From: Cellulosimicrobium composti
GTDB lineage: Bacteria > Actinomycetota > Actinomycetes > Actinomycetales > Cellulomonadaceae
Length of the DNA stretch: 64,000 nt
Assembly (NCBI RefSeq): GCF_009711085.1
Contig: NZ_WMKA01000003.1
Span: forward strand, 123,161 to 187,160
Direction: 5' to 3'
The number at the start of each line of letters is the position of its first letter. The first letter of the stretch is position 1. Below the pieces are notes generated by a model. The model had not been told where the DNA came from. It made no database searches and saw only the letters and a program-made list of their open reading frames with translations. Below are positions 7,967-16,672 of the stretch, in pieces. The translations under genes were made by a program, and so were the position numbers.

Positions 7967-9016
7967 CTACGCGGTGAGGACCGCCTCGATCGCGCCGACC
8001 TCGTCCGCCGTGAGCGCGGGCGCGGCGAGCGCCGCGACGTTGCTCTCGAGCTGGCGGACGCTGCTCGCGCCGACCAGCGCGGAGGTGACGCGGTCGTCGC
8101 GCAGCACCCAGGTGAGCGCGAGCTGTGCGAGGGTCTGGCCGCGGTCGCCGGCGATCTCGTCCAGCGCCCGCGCGCGCTCGAGGTACGCCTCGTCGAGGTT
8201 CCGCTCCGACAGGAACGGCGAGTCGGGGCGCGCGGCGCGCGACCCTTCCGGCGCCGACCCGGACAGGTAGCGGTCCGTGAGCAGGCCCTGCTGGAGCGGC
8301 GAGAACACGATGGTGCCCACGCCGAGGTCGCCCACGACGTCGAGCAGCGACTCGCTCTGCACGCCGTCGTACGGGTCGTCGTGCGCGGGGTCCTCGACGT
8401 GCCGGTTGAGCATCGAGTAGCTGGGCTGGTGGATGAGGAGCGGGGTGCCGAGGTCGGCGAGGATCGCGGCCGCCTCGCGCGTGCGGGCGGGCGAGTAGTT
8501 GGACACGCCGACGTACAGCGCCTTGCCCTGCTGCACGGCGTCGTGCAGGGCCCGCATGGACTCCTCGAGCGGCGTGCTCGGGTCCGGGCGGTGGTGGTAG
8601 AAGACGTCCACGTAGTCGAGGTTCATCCGCCGCAGCGACTGCTCGAGCGAGGACAGCAGGTACTTGCGCGAGCCGCCGTCGCCGTACGGCCCGGGCCACA
8701 TGTCGTAGCCCGCCTTGGAGGAGATGACGAGCTCGTCGCGGTAGGCGCCGAGGTCCTGGGCGAGGTGGCGACCGAAGTTCTCCTCGGCCGAGCCGTACGG
8801 CGGGCCGTAGTTGTTCGCGAGGTCGAAGTGCGTGATGCCGAGGTCGAACGCGCGGCGCAGCACGGCGCGCTGGGTGTCGAACGGGGTGACGTCACCAAAG
8901 TTGTGCCAGAGCCCGAGCGAGATCGCGGGCAGGTCGAGGCCGCTGCGCCCCGTGCTTCGGTAGGTCATCGAGTCGTAGCGGTCGTCGGCGGCGACGTAGC
9001 GGGGGGCGAGAGGCAT
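7967..9016 (-). CDS. Aldo/keto reductase (YghZ-like)
   Basis: This 349-residue NADPH-dependent reductase resembles the YghZ/L-glyceraldehyde-3-phosphate reductase branch and the Kv-beta-like AKRs. The AKR landmarks are HFDLANNYGPPYGSAEE (Asp65, Tyr70), ISSKAGYDMWPGPYGDGGSRKYL and the strand FYHHRPDP. The C-terminal cofactor loop is SALVGASSVRQLESN. The start at 9016 (MPLAPRY) is preferred; another ATG nine bases upstream (9025) is equally possible because neither has a clear ribosome-binding site. It stands alone between the coiled-coil operon and fabH, so its in vivo substrate is unknown. Confidence 0.85.
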   Translation of the reverse strand: MPLAPRYVAADDRYDSMTYRSTGRSGLDLPAISLGLWHNFGDVTPFDTQRAVLRRAFDLGITHFDLANNYGPPYGSAEENFGRHLAQDLGAYRDELVISSKAGYDMWPGPYGDGGSRKYLLSSLEQSLRRMNLDYVDVFYHHRPDPSTPLEESMRALHDAVQQGKALYVGVSNYSPARTREAAAILADLGTPLLIHQPSYSMLNRHVEDPAHDDPYDGVQSESLLDVVGDLGVGTIVFSPLQQGLLTDRYLSGSAPEGSRAARPDSPFLSERNLDEAYLERARALDEIAGDRGQTLAQLALTWVLRDDRVTSALVGASSVRQLESNVAALAAPALTADEVGAIEAVLTA

Positions 9017-9114
9017 GGGCCCCATTCTGCCCCGCCCCGCGCCCCCGCAGGCGTCGGCCGGGACGGACCGCGACAGACCGGGCCGCCCGCGGCGGCCGGC
9101 GGGACCGCCCGTGG

Positions 9115-10140
9115 TCAGCGCGTCGGCGTCTCCACGACCTGGCCCGCCCACGCGAACCCGCCGCCGAAGCCGAAGAGCAGCGCGGGGACGCCCGCGGGGA
9201 TCCTGCCGGCGTGCCACCACTTGGAGAGCCCGAGCGGGATGGACGCGGCGGAGGTGTTGCCCGACTCGACGATGTCCGTCACGACGACCTTCGACTCCAG
9301 GCCGAGCGCCTTGGCGAGGGGCTCGATGATGCGCAGGTTCGCCTGGTGCGCGACGAGCACCTCGATGTTGTCGAGCGAGACGCCGGAGCGCTCGACGACG
9401 GTGCGCGCGCGGTCGGCGGCGCGCGTGATCGCCCACTTGAAGACGGCGCGGCCGTCCTGGGCGAACTTCTCGTGCGGCGTCTCGATGAGCACGGCGGGCG
9501 TGAGGTCGGGCTCGGAGCCCCACGTCACGGGTCCGACGCCGGGCTCGTCCGTCGCGCGCAGCACCGCGGCGCCCGCGCCGTCGGCGGTGAGGATGCACGT
9601 GCTGCGGTCGGTCCAGTCGGTGAACGCGGTGAGCTTCTCCGCGCCGATCACGACGGCCGTGCGCGCGGAGCCGGCGCGGATCGCCTGGTCGGCGAGGCCG
9701 ACGGAGTGGGCGAAGCCGGAGCACGCGACGTTGACGTCGAGCACCGCGGGCCCGACGACGCCGCGCAGGTCGAGCTCGGACGCCTCCTCAGGCGTGGACT
9801 GCCCGGGCATGACGCCGGTGCGCAGGTGGTAGGCGACGCGGCCGGCGGTGTTGGGCGAGCGGTCGGTCGCGGTGGCGGTGGCGACGACGACGAGGTCGAC
9901 CTCGGCGGGGTCGACGCCCGCGTCGTCGAGCGCGTGGCGGGCGGCCGCGGTGGCCATGTCGGCGACGGTCGTGTCCTCGTCGGCGACGTGGCGCGTGACG
10001 ATGCCCGTGCGCGAGCGGATCCACTCGTCGTTCGTCTCGACGAGCTGCGCGATGTCGTCGTTGGTGAGGGTCTTCTCGGGCTGGAAGTGACCGAGTCCGA
10101 CGATGCGCGACCCGGCCGCGCCGGTGGCGGGAGTGAGCAT
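9115..10140 (-). CDS. fabH: Beta-ketoacyl-ACP synthase III
   Basis: The 341-residue enzyme catalyses the first condensation of fatty-acid synthesis, joining an acyl-CoA primer to malonyl-ACP. The Cys-His-Asn triad is visible: Cys140 in NVACSGF, His265 in AHQANLRII and Asn295 in ESGNTSAAS; the loop GFGGGFAWA closes the C-terminus. Residues about 110-130 (VMPGQSTPEEASELDLRGVVG) appear to be an insertion just before the catalytic strand, absent from the E. coli enzyme. The gene is not next to fabD, acpP or fabF. That location and the insertion leave room for a specialised KASIII with an unusual primer. Confidence 0.88.
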   Translation of the reverse strand: MLTPATGAAGSRIVGLGHFQPEKTLTNDDIAQLVETNDEWIRSRTGIVTRHVADEDTTVADMATAAARHALDDAGVDPAEVDLVVVATATATDRSPNTAGRVAYHLRTGVMPGQSTPEEASELDLRGVVGPAVLDVNVACSGFAHSVGLADQAIRAGSARTAVVIGAEKLTAFTDWTDRSTCILTADGAGAAVLRATDEPGVGPVTWGSEPDLTPAVLIETPHEKFAQDGRAVFKWAITRAADRARTVVERSGVSLDNIEVLVAHQANLRIIEPLAKALGLESKVVVTDIVESGNTSAASIPLGLSKWWHAGRIPAGVPALLFGFGGGFAWAGQVVETPTR

Positions 10141-10227
10141 GAGGTGATCATGTCACGCGGCCACCCTTCCCCATGACCTACCCTCTGCATTACCTTTGCT
10201 TGACCTGAACCGGAGGAGGTGGTGGTG

Positions 10228-11244
10228 ATGACGGAGGACGTCCCCGACTGGGGCTCGGTGACGGAGCCCGCGGCGGACCCGGTGGGGCTCCCGGGGAACC
10301 CGGGGTTCCTCAGCCCGCTCGTCCCGGCGTTCGCGGTCCGGGACCCGCGCGGGCGGCCGGTCGTCGAGACGCCGCTCTCGCCGCGCGCCCAGACGCTGTA
10401 CCTCGCGCGCCTCGTCGCGTCGGCCGGCGTGCTCGTGGCGCCGGTCGCCGGGGCCGCGCTCACGCTGCTCGCGGGCCACCTCCTCGGGTCCGGCGCCCTG
10501 CCGGACGGCCGACCCGCGCCCTGGTGGCTCGTGCTCGCGCTCGCGGTGGTCGCGCTCGTGCCGGGCACGCTCCTGATCGGCGTCCACACCGTCGCGCTCG
10601 CGGCGACCGGCTCGTCCCGCGTCGGCTCGCGCCTCACGGCGGCCACCGCCCTCCTGGCGGTCGCGCTCGGCGCCGGGACGGTCGTGGCGCTCGACCGGGC
10701 CGGCGTCGAGCACCCGCTCGCGCGCGGCCTGGAGCCGCTGCCGCTCGCGGCCCTCGCGCTCACCGCCCTGCTCGCGCTCGCCGGGGGCGGCGCGGCGGTC
10801 GCGGCGACGCTCGCGGCCCGGCGCGAGGCGCACGCCGTCCAGGACCGCCTGCGCGCGCTGCGGCGCGACGGGATGCGCACGGAGGGACGCCTGGAGAGCG
10901 TGCGGTACCACGGCAGGTGGACCGACGACGGTCGCCCGCGCCTCGACGCGACCGTCACCTACGGCACCCCGGGAGCCGAGCGTCGCGTCGACCTCCTGCT
11001 CGTCGCCCCCGCGGACCGCGTGCCCCTGCCCGGCGCACCGGTCGTCGTCGTGCACGACCCCGCCGACGAGCCCACGGGACACGGCACGGCCCCCGGACCC
11101 GGCGGCCCGGGCCCCGCCGCGCCCGGCGGCACGAGCCGCGGCCGATGGCTCGACGACGTCGTCCTCGTCGAGCTCGACCAGTCGCGCCCCGTCGCCTACG
11201 ACCCCGACGTCGCGGCGTACGCGCGCGCCGGGGCCGAGGACTGA
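10228..11244 (+). CDS. Membrane protein with DUF3592-like C-terminal domain
   Basis: This 338-residue protein has a soluble N-terminus, four hydrophobic helices (about residues 60-85, 95-117, 127-145 and 160-188) and a cytosolic or extracytosolic domain containing VTYGTPGAERRVDLLLVAPADRVPLPGAPVVVVHDP. The latter resembles DUF3592, which is of unknown function. The ATG at 10228 is chosen because AGGAGG at 10214-10219 lies 8 nt upstream; an in-frame GTG overlaps that site. It is divergent from fabH. The role is unknown. Confidence 0.6.
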   Translation: MTEDVPDWGSVTEPAADPVGLPGNPGFLSPLVPAFAVRDPRGRPVVETPLSPRAQTLYLARLVASAGVLVAPVAGAALTLLAGHLLGSGALPDGRPAPWWLVLALAVVALVPGTLLIGVHTVALAATGSSRVGSRLTAATALLAVALGAGTVVALDRAGVEHPLARGLEPLPLAALALTALLALAGGGAAVAATLAARREAHAVQDRLRALRRDGMRTEGRLESVRYHGRWTDDGRPRLDATVTYGTPGAERRVDLLLVAPADRVPLPGAPVVVVHDPADEPTGHGTAPGPGGPGPAAPGGTSRGRWLDDVVLVELDQSRPVAYDPDVAAYARAGAED

Positions 11245-11347
11245 GCGCCGGCCCGCGCGGCGGGCGGACCCGCCCGCGGCGAGGTCGGCGAGCGGCCGGT
11301 GCGTGACGTAGCGTCGGGTCGTCCCGCCCCCGACCCGAGGAGCCGTC

Positions 11348-11764
11348 GTGTCCCGTCCCCCGCTGCCCGCCCGCCTCGTCGACCTGCTGCGCCGCCCGAA
11401 CGCGGCCGTCATGGCGACGGTGCGCTCCGACGGCGCCCCCGTCACCGCGGCCACGTGGTACGTGTGGGAGGACGACGGCCGCGTGCTCGTCAACCTCGAC
11501 GAGTCGCGCGTGCGCCTCAAGCACCTGCAGCGCGACCCGCGCGTCTCGCTCACGGTCCTCGACGAGAACTGGTACACGCACGTGACGCTCATCGGCCGCG
11601 TCGTGGAGCTGCGCGCCGACGAGGGCCTGGCCGACATCGACCGGATCTCGTCCCACTACACGGGGCACGGCTACCCGAACCGGCACAGCCCGCGCGTCAG
11701 CGCGTGGATCGAGGTCGAGCGCTGGTACGGCTGGGGCGACGCGCGGACCGCCGGCGACGCGTAG
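11348..11764 (+). CDS. PPOX-class F420/FMN-dependent oxidoreductase
   Basis: The 138-residue protein is a split-barrel flavin/F420-binding enzyme of the pyridoxamine-5'-phosphate-oxidase superfamily. The fold is marked by NAAVMATVRSDGAPVTAATWYVWED at the N-terminus, then HLQRDPRVSLTVLD and the C-terminal tail RVSAWIEVERWYGWG. Relatives in actinomycetes reduce small substrates with F420H2. The GTG start follows CGAGGAGCCGTC. It is a single-gene unit; the substrate is unknown. An F420 dependence is inferred from similarity, and an F420-type LLM enzyme is encoded at 45722. Confidence 0.78.
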   Translation: MSRPPLPARLVDLLRRPNAAVMATVRSDGAPVTAATWYVWEDDGRVLVNLDESRVRLKHLQRDPRVSLTVLDENWYTHVTLIGRVVELRADEGLADIDRISSHYTGHGYPNRHSPRVSAWIEVERWYGWGDARTAGDA

Positions 11765-11875
11765 CCACGGCCGCCCGACCGCGTGAGGTAGTCGCGGGCG
11801 GGCGCGCACGGACCGAACCGGCCCGGCGAGCCCGCCCGTCACCCGAGGACCGGCCCTCGTGGCCAGGAGGTATCC

Positions 11876-13288
11876 ATGACCGCACCCGCGCCCGAGGCGC
11901 ACGGGATCCCGTCCACGGCCGTCCTCGACCTCCTGGACACGCTCGAGGGGTCCGGGCTCGACCCGCACGGGCTCGTCGTCGCGCGCGACGGCGTCCCGGT
12001 CGTCGAGGCGGCGTGGGCGCCGCACGACGCGCGCGTGCCCGGCCTCGTGTACTCGGTGTCGAAGACGTTCACGGCGATCGCCGTGGGGCACCTCGTCGCG
12101 GAGGGCCGCCTCGCCGTCGACGACCGCGTCGGCCCGCTGCTCGGCCTGCCCGACCCGACGGGGCTCACCGTCGAGCACCTGCTGACGATGAGCACCGGGC
12201 ACTCGGCGGAGCAGGTCGAGGAGATCGGGTTCGACCTCCCCCGCCTGCTCGCGACCCCGCCCGCGCACGCGCCCGGGACGCGCTTCGTCTACAGCTCGCC
12301 CGCGACGCGCGCGCTGTCGGCGGTCGTGACGGCCGTCACGGGCGAGCGGCTGCTCGACTACCTGCGCCCGCGCGTGCTCGACCCGCTGGGCGTCGAGCAC
12401 CCGTGGTGGGTGCCGATCGACGACCTCGACCAGGGGTTCTCCGGGCTCCACGCGACGACGCGCGACGTGAGCCGTCTCGCCGTCGCGCTCGCCGACGGCG
12501 GCCGGTACGGGGGCGTGCAGGTCGTCCCGTCCGCGTGGCTGGCCGAGATGCGCGTGCCGCGGTCGGACACGAGCGCGTCCGACGAGGCGGCCGACTGGAG
12601 GCTCGGCTACGGCTACCAGGTGTGGTCGAGCCGGTACGGGTTCCGGGCCGACGGCGCGTACGGGCAGTTCGCGCTCGCGGTGCCCGAGCGCGGGCTCGCG
12701 GTCGGCTACCGCGGCGCGACGCGGGACACGCCGGCCGTGCTGGAGGCGTTCTGGGCGTTCGTCGAGCGCGCGGGCACGGACGCGACCCCGCTGCCGCCCG
12801 ACCCCGCCGCGGCCGGCCGCCTTGCCGCACGGGTCGCGGCGCTCGACGCGTGGCCGGCGATCCTCGACCGTCCGCTCGACCCGGAGCCGACGCCCCAGGA
12901 CGTGCTCAGCCCCGTGCCGTGGACGCTGCTCGCCGCGGGTGACGCGGGGTCGCCCGGCGGCTGGACGGTCGACGTCGGTGGCCAGCGCGTGCCCGTCTCC
13001 CCCGACGCGTGGACCACGAGCGTCCTGCCCTGGCCCCACGCCGAGGCGGGCAGCCCGGCCACGGCGGGTCCGGTCGCCGACCCCGTGCTCGTCCTCTCGA
13101 CGCGCGGGCGGGCGCTGCCCGACGACTCCGTCGAGGTGCACGTCGTGGTCCCCACGTCGCCGCACCGCCTCGTCGCGACCGGGCGCCCGGGCGGGCGCCT
13201 GACCCTCGCATGGCACACGACGCCGCTGTGGCACCCGAGCCTCACGACGCTCGTCGTCCCCGCCGCGCACGCCGCGTCCGTCCTCTGA
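11876..13288 (+). CDS. Serine hydrolase, class C beta-lactamase family
   Basis: The 470-residue protein has the penicillin-binding/beta-lactamase fold. The SxxK motif is SVSK (Ser60, Lys63), the second motif is YSS at 139-141, and the region DGAYGQFALAVPERGL occupies the usual KTG/HxG position. No signal peptide is visible, so the enzyme is probably cytoplasmic and an esterase or peptidase, not an antibiotic-hydrolysing enzyme. Residues beyond about 300 form an extra C-terminal domain of unknown role. AGGAGGTATCC precedes the ATG. It converges on the LldR-like gene. Confidence 0.82.
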   Translation: MTAPAPEAHGIPSTAVLDLLDTLEGSGLDPHGLVVARDGVPVVEAAWAPHDARVPGLVYSVSKTFTAIAVGHLVAEGRLAVDDRVGPLLGLPDPTGLTVEHLLTMSTGHSAEQVEEIGFDLPRLLATPPAHAPGTRFVYSSPATRALSAVVTAVTGERLLDYLRPRVLDPLGVEHPWWVPIDDLDQGFSGLHATTRDVSRLAVALADGGRYGGVQVVPSAWLAEMRVPRSDTSASDEAADWRLGYGYQVWSSRYGFRADGAYGQFALAVPERGLAVGYRGATRDTPAVLEAFWAFVERAGTDATPLPPDPAAAGRLAARVAALDAWPAILDRPLDPEPTPQDVLSPVPWTLLAAGDAGSPGGWTVDVGGQRVPVSPDAWTTSVLPWPHAEAGSPATAGPVADPVLVLSTRGRALPDDSVEVHVVVPTSPHRLVATGRPGGRLTLAWHTTPLWHPSLTTLVVPAAHAASVL

Positions 13289-13355
13289 CCTCCGGCGAGA
13301 CGGTCGTGCCCACGGCCCCCGGCCCCGCCGTCGAGGACGAGGACGACACCGGCTG

Positions 13356-14108
13356 TCAGAGGCCGGTCTCGGCGTAGAAGCCCTCGATGTGCGCGCGCAC
13401 GGCGGTGGCCGCGCGCTCGCCGTCGCCCGCGGCGACGGCGTCGAGCACCGCGCGGTGCTCGGCGCGCAGGCGCGCGGCGGTCCGCTCCCAGGACGGCAGG
13501 GCCGCGCTCCCCCGGGCGACGTAGGACTCGACCGCGCCGCGCAGTCCCGTCATGATCGCCTCCACGAGCGCGTTGCCGGAGAGCCGGACGAGCAGCACGT
13601 GGAACGTCGCGTCGAGCTCGCGGAACGCGTCGGCGGGCAGCGCCGGGTCGTCCATGCGGTCGAGGAGCGCGCGCGCCTGGCCGAGGACGCCCGCGACGCC
13701 GTCGTCGGCACCGTCGCCCTCGGCCCTGTCGTCGTCGGCGCCGTCAGGCGCGGACGCGCGCGCGACCCGCGCGCCCGCGGCCCGCGCCGCCCACGTCTCG
13801 AGCAGCACGCGCGTCTCGACGACGTCGCGCACCGCGAGCGTCCCGGACGCCACGTGCAGCCGCACGGCCGCGCCGAGGCCCGCGGCGGGCCGGTCGATCA
13901 CCGTCGCCCCGGCGTCGGGCCCGGACCCGACGGCCGTGCGCACGATGCCCATGGCCTCGAGCACGCGGATGGCCTCGCGCACCGACGGCCGCGAGACGCC
14001 GAGCTCGTCGGCGAGCGACCGCTCCGCGGGGAGCCGCTCGCCGAGCGCCCAGCGGCCCGCGGCGAGGTCCGCCTCGATCCGGGCGAGGACGCGTTCGTGG
14101 GTGCGCAC
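13356..14108 (-). CDS. lldR: GntR/FCD regulator, LldR-like, of the lactate operon
   Basis: The 250-residue repressor has an N-terminal GntR winged helix (about residues 20-57; LPAERSLADELGVSRPSVREAIRVLE) and a C-terminal FCD ligand domain (about 85-245). A low-complexity acidic insert lies near 118-137. It is divergent from lutABC, with twin TGTGGTCAGACCACA operators between them, as LldR regulators are. The GTG start is leaderless by appearance: its -10 box TACCCT (plus-strand AGGGTA, 14115-14120) ends 6 nt before the codon. L-lactate is the likely inducer. The gene name is by analogy. Confidence 0.8.
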   Translation of the reverse strand: MRTHERVLARIEADLAAGRWALGERLPAERSLADELGVSRPSVREAIRVLEAMGIVRTAVGSGPDAGATVIDRPAAGLGAAVRLHVASGTLAVRDVVETRVLLETWAARAAGARVARASAPDGADDDRAEGDGADDGVAGVLGQARALLDRMDDPALPADAFRELDATFHVLLVRLSGNALVEAIMTGLRGAVESYVARGSAALPSWERTAARLRAEHRAVLDAVAAGDGERAATAVRAHIEGFYAETGL

Positions 14109-14127
14109 GCGCCCAGGGTAGGCGACC

Positions 14128-14142
14128 TGTGGTCAGACCACA
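14128..14142. promoter_or_regulatory. LldR-type operator 1
   Basis: TGTGGTCAGACCACA is a perfect 7+1+7 palindrome with the TGGT-N3-ACCA core typical of FCD-family GntR operators. It overlaps the likely promoters of both lldR and lutA. Confidence 0.75.
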
Positions 14143-14157
14143 CCGCCGGCGATGGTC

Positions 14158-14163
14158 TACAGT
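14158..14163 (+). promoter_or_regulatory. Likely lutA -10 box between the operators
   Basis: TACAGT lies between operator 1, which covers the -35 position, and operator 2, which covers the predicted transcription start. The arrangement fits simple repression. A second candidate -10 (TAGACT) lies at 14238-14243. Confidence 0.4.
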
Positions 14164-14170
14164 GGCGACC

Positions 14171-14185
14171 TGTGGTCAGACCACA
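14171..14185. promoter_or_regulatory. LldR-type operator 2
   Basis: A second exact copy of TGTGGTCAGACCACA sits 43 bp (about four helical turns) after the first. Both copies are preceded by GGCGACC, so a 23-bp sequence is directly repeated (14121-14143 and 14164-14186). Confidence 0.75.
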
Positions 14186-14273
14186 CCCGCGGCGCCTCAC
14201 CGCGGGGTCCCGGCGCGCGGCGGGGACGCGGCGCGACTAGACTGGACCCGACACACCGTCTCCCGGAGCAACG

Positions 14274-15065
14274 ATGCGCATAGCCCTCACCGCGACCTGT
14301 CTCGGCGACGTGATGTTCCCCCAGGCGCCGCGCGCCACCGCGCTCCTGCTCGAACGGCTGGGGCACGAGGTGTTCTTCCCCGAGCGCCAGGCGTGCTGCG
14401 GCCAGATGCACGTCAACACCGGCTACCTCGACGAGGCCGTGCCCGTCGTGCGCAACCACGTCGAGGCGTTCTCCCCCGTGCTCGACGGCGAGTGGGACGC
14501 GATCGTCGTGCCGTCCGGATCGTGCACCGGCTCCGTGCGGCACCAACAGGGCATGGTCTGCCGACGCGCCGGCCTCGACGACCTCGCGCGCACCGCCGAC
14601 GCGGTCGCCGCGAAGACGTACGAGCTCTCCGAGCTGCTCGTCGACGTGCTCGGCGTGACCGACGTCGGTGCCTACTTCCCGCACCGGGTCACGTACCACC
14701 CGACGTGCCACTCGCTGCGCATGCTGCACGTGGGCGACAAGCCCCTGCGGCTCCTGCGCGCCGTCGAGGGCATCGACCTCGTCGAGCTGCCCGCGGCCGA
14801 GTCGTGCTGCGGGTTCGGCGGCACGTTCGCGCTGAAGAACGCCGAGACCTCGACGGCGATGCTCGCCGACAAGATGACGCACGTGAAGGCGACGGGCGCC
14901 GAGGTCCTCACCGCCGGAGACGCGTCGTGCCTCATGCACATCGGCGGTGGCCTGTCGCGCATCCGCGCGGGCGTGCGCACGCTGCACCTCGCGGAGATCC
15001 TCGCGTCCACGAAGGACGCGCCCGCCCCGGTCGCGGCCGGCGCGACGGACGGGAGCGCGCGATGA
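14274..15065 (+). CDS. lutA: L-lactate oxidation complex subunit LutA
   Basis: This 263-residue protein is the cysteine-rich CCG-domain subunit of the LutABC complex, which oxidises L-lactate to pyruvate. Two CCG motifs are present, at residues 41-43 (QACCGQMH) and 178-180 (ESCCGFGG), each with upstream cysteines (for example Cys84 and Cys145) that would complete iron-sulfur sites. CGGAGCAACG precedes the ATG. The stop overlaps the lutB start by 4 bp. The operon is preceded by two LldR-type operators, so expression should follow lactate. Confidence 0.92.
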   Translation: MRIALTATCLGDVMFPQAPRATALLLERLGHEVFFPERQACCGQMHVNTGYLDEAVPVVRNHVEAFSPVLDGEWDAIVVPSGSCTGSVRHQQGMVCRRAGLDDLARTADAVAAKTYELSELLVDVLGVTDVGAYFPHRVTYHPTCHSLRMLHVGDKPLRLLRAVEGIDLVELPAAESCCGFGGTFALKNAETSTAMLADKMTHVKATGAEVLTAGDASCLMHIGGGLSRIRAGVRTLHLAEILASTKDAPAPVAAGATDGSAR

Positions 15066-16672
15066 CCCGGACGTTCCTCGGCCTGCCCGTCCGGCGCGGC
15101 GCACGCACCCTGCCCGACGACGTCGCGCATCCGGGCGGGCACGGCACCTCCGCGAGCGCGGGCCGGGCGTCGGACGCGTTCGGCGACGTGCCGCACCCGG
15201 ACGCCCCCCTGCGGTGGGGAGACGCGTTCCCCGACGCGGCCCGCGTGGCCCTCCAGAACACCCAGCTGCGCCGCAACCTCGCGCACGCGACCTCGACGAT
15301 CCGGACCAAGCGCGCCGCCGTCGTGGGCGAGGTGCCGGACTGGGAGGCGCTGCGGGACGCGGGGTCGGCGATCAAGACCGACGTCATGGCGCGCCTGCCG
15401 GAGCTCCTCGAGGAGCTGGAGCGCAACGTCGTGGCGCGCGGCGGCGTCGTGCACTGGGCGCGCGACGCGGACGAGGCGAACCGGATCGTCGCGGACCTCG
15501 TGAAGGCGAAGGGCGTCGACGAGGTCGTCAAGGTGAAGTCCATGGCGACGCAGGAGACCGGCCTCAACGAGGCGCTCGCCGCCGAGGGGATCGCGGCGTA
15601 CGAGACGGACCTCGCGGAGCTCATCGTGCAGCTCGCGGACGACATGCCGTCCCACATCCTCGTGCCCGCGATCCACCGCAACCGCGCCGAGATCCGCGAA
15701 ATCTTCCTCGCGCGGATGGGCGACGCCCCGCCCGACCTGTCGGACGTGCCGCGCGAGCTCGCGATGGCCGCGCGCGCCCACCTGCGCCGCAAGTTCCTCT
15801 CGGCGAAGGTCGCGATCAGCGGCGCGAACTTCGGCGTCGCGGACACGGGGACGCTGACCGTCGTCGAGTCCGAGGGCAACGGCCGCATGTGCCTCACGCT
15901 CCCCGAGACGCTCATCACCGTCATGGGGATCGAGAAGGTCGTGCCCACGTACACCGACCTGGAGGTGTTCCTCCAGCTCCTGCCGCGGTCGTCCACGGGC
16001 GAGCGCATGAACCCCTACACGTCCCTGTGGACGGGCGTCACGCCCGGCGACGGCCCGCAGGAGTTCCACCTCGTGCTGCTCGACAACGGGCGCACCGACG
16101 TCCTCGCCGACGAGGTCGGGCGGGCCGCGCTGCACTGCATCCGCTGCTCGGCGTGCCTCAACGTGTGCCCGGTGTACGAGCGGGTGGGCGGCCACGCGTA
16201 CGGGTCGGTGTACCCCGGCCCGATCGGCGCGATCCTCACGCCGCAGCTCACGAAGGCCTCCGGCGGGCTCTCGGGCCACGACGACCCGAACGCCTCGCTC
16301 CCCTACGCCTCGACGCTGTGCGGCGCGTGCTACGAGGTGTGCCCCGTGAAGATCGACATCCCGTCGATCCTCGTCGAGCTCCGCGCGCGCGAGGTCGACG
16401 CCGACCGCGGCCGCCCCACCGGGTGGGGCGCCGCGATGAAGGCGGCGTCGTTCGTCATGTCCGACGCGCGGCGGTTCGGGCTCGCGGGCAGGGCCGCGGG
16501 CCTGGGGCGCGTGGTCGCCGGGTCGTCGGGCCGGATCTCGACGCTCCCGCCGCCCGCGTCCGGCTGGACCCGCTCGCGCGACCTGCCCGCCCCCGCGCAG
16601 CAGACGTTCCGCGACTGGTGGCGCGACCGCCCGGTCGACGAGCCCCGCACCGAGGGGGGTGAGCGCCCGTGA
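15062..16672 (+). CDS. lutB: L-lactate oxidation iron-sulfur protein LutB
   Basis: The 536-residue protein has an N-terminal LUD domain (about residues 80-310) and two [4Fe-4S] motifs, CIRCSACLNVCP (about 359-370) and CGACYEVCPVKID (about 420-432). It transfers electrons from lactate oxidation within LutABC. The ATG at 15062 overlaps the lutA stop and the end overlaps the lutC start, so the three genes are translationally coupled. The first 45 residues are longer and more variable than in most LutB proteins. Confidence 0.93.
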   Translation: MTRTFLGLPVRRGARTLPDDVAHPGGHGTSASAGRASDAFGDVPHPDAPLRWGDAFPDAARVALQNTQLRRNLAHATSTIRTKRAAVVGEVPDWEALRDAGSAIKTDVMARLPELLEELERNVVARGGVVHWARDADEANRIVADLVKAKGVDEVVKVKSMATQETGLNEALAAEGIAAYETDLAELIVQLADDMPSHILVPAIHRNRAEIREIFLARMGDAPPDLSDVPRELAMAARAHLRRKFLSAKVAISGANFGVADTGTLTVVESEGNGRMCLTLPETLITVMGIEKVVPTYTDLEVFLQLLPRSSTGERMNPYTSLWTGVTPGDGPQEFHLVLLDNGRTDVLADEVGRAALHCIRCSACLNVCPVYERVGGHAYGSVYPGPIGAILTPQLTKASGGLSGHDDPNASLPYASTLCGACYEVCPVKIDIPSILVELRAREVDADRGRPTGWGAAMKAASFVMSDARRFGLAGRAAGLGRVVAGSSGRISTLPPPASGWTRSRDLPAPAQQTFRDWWRDRPVDEPRTEGGERP

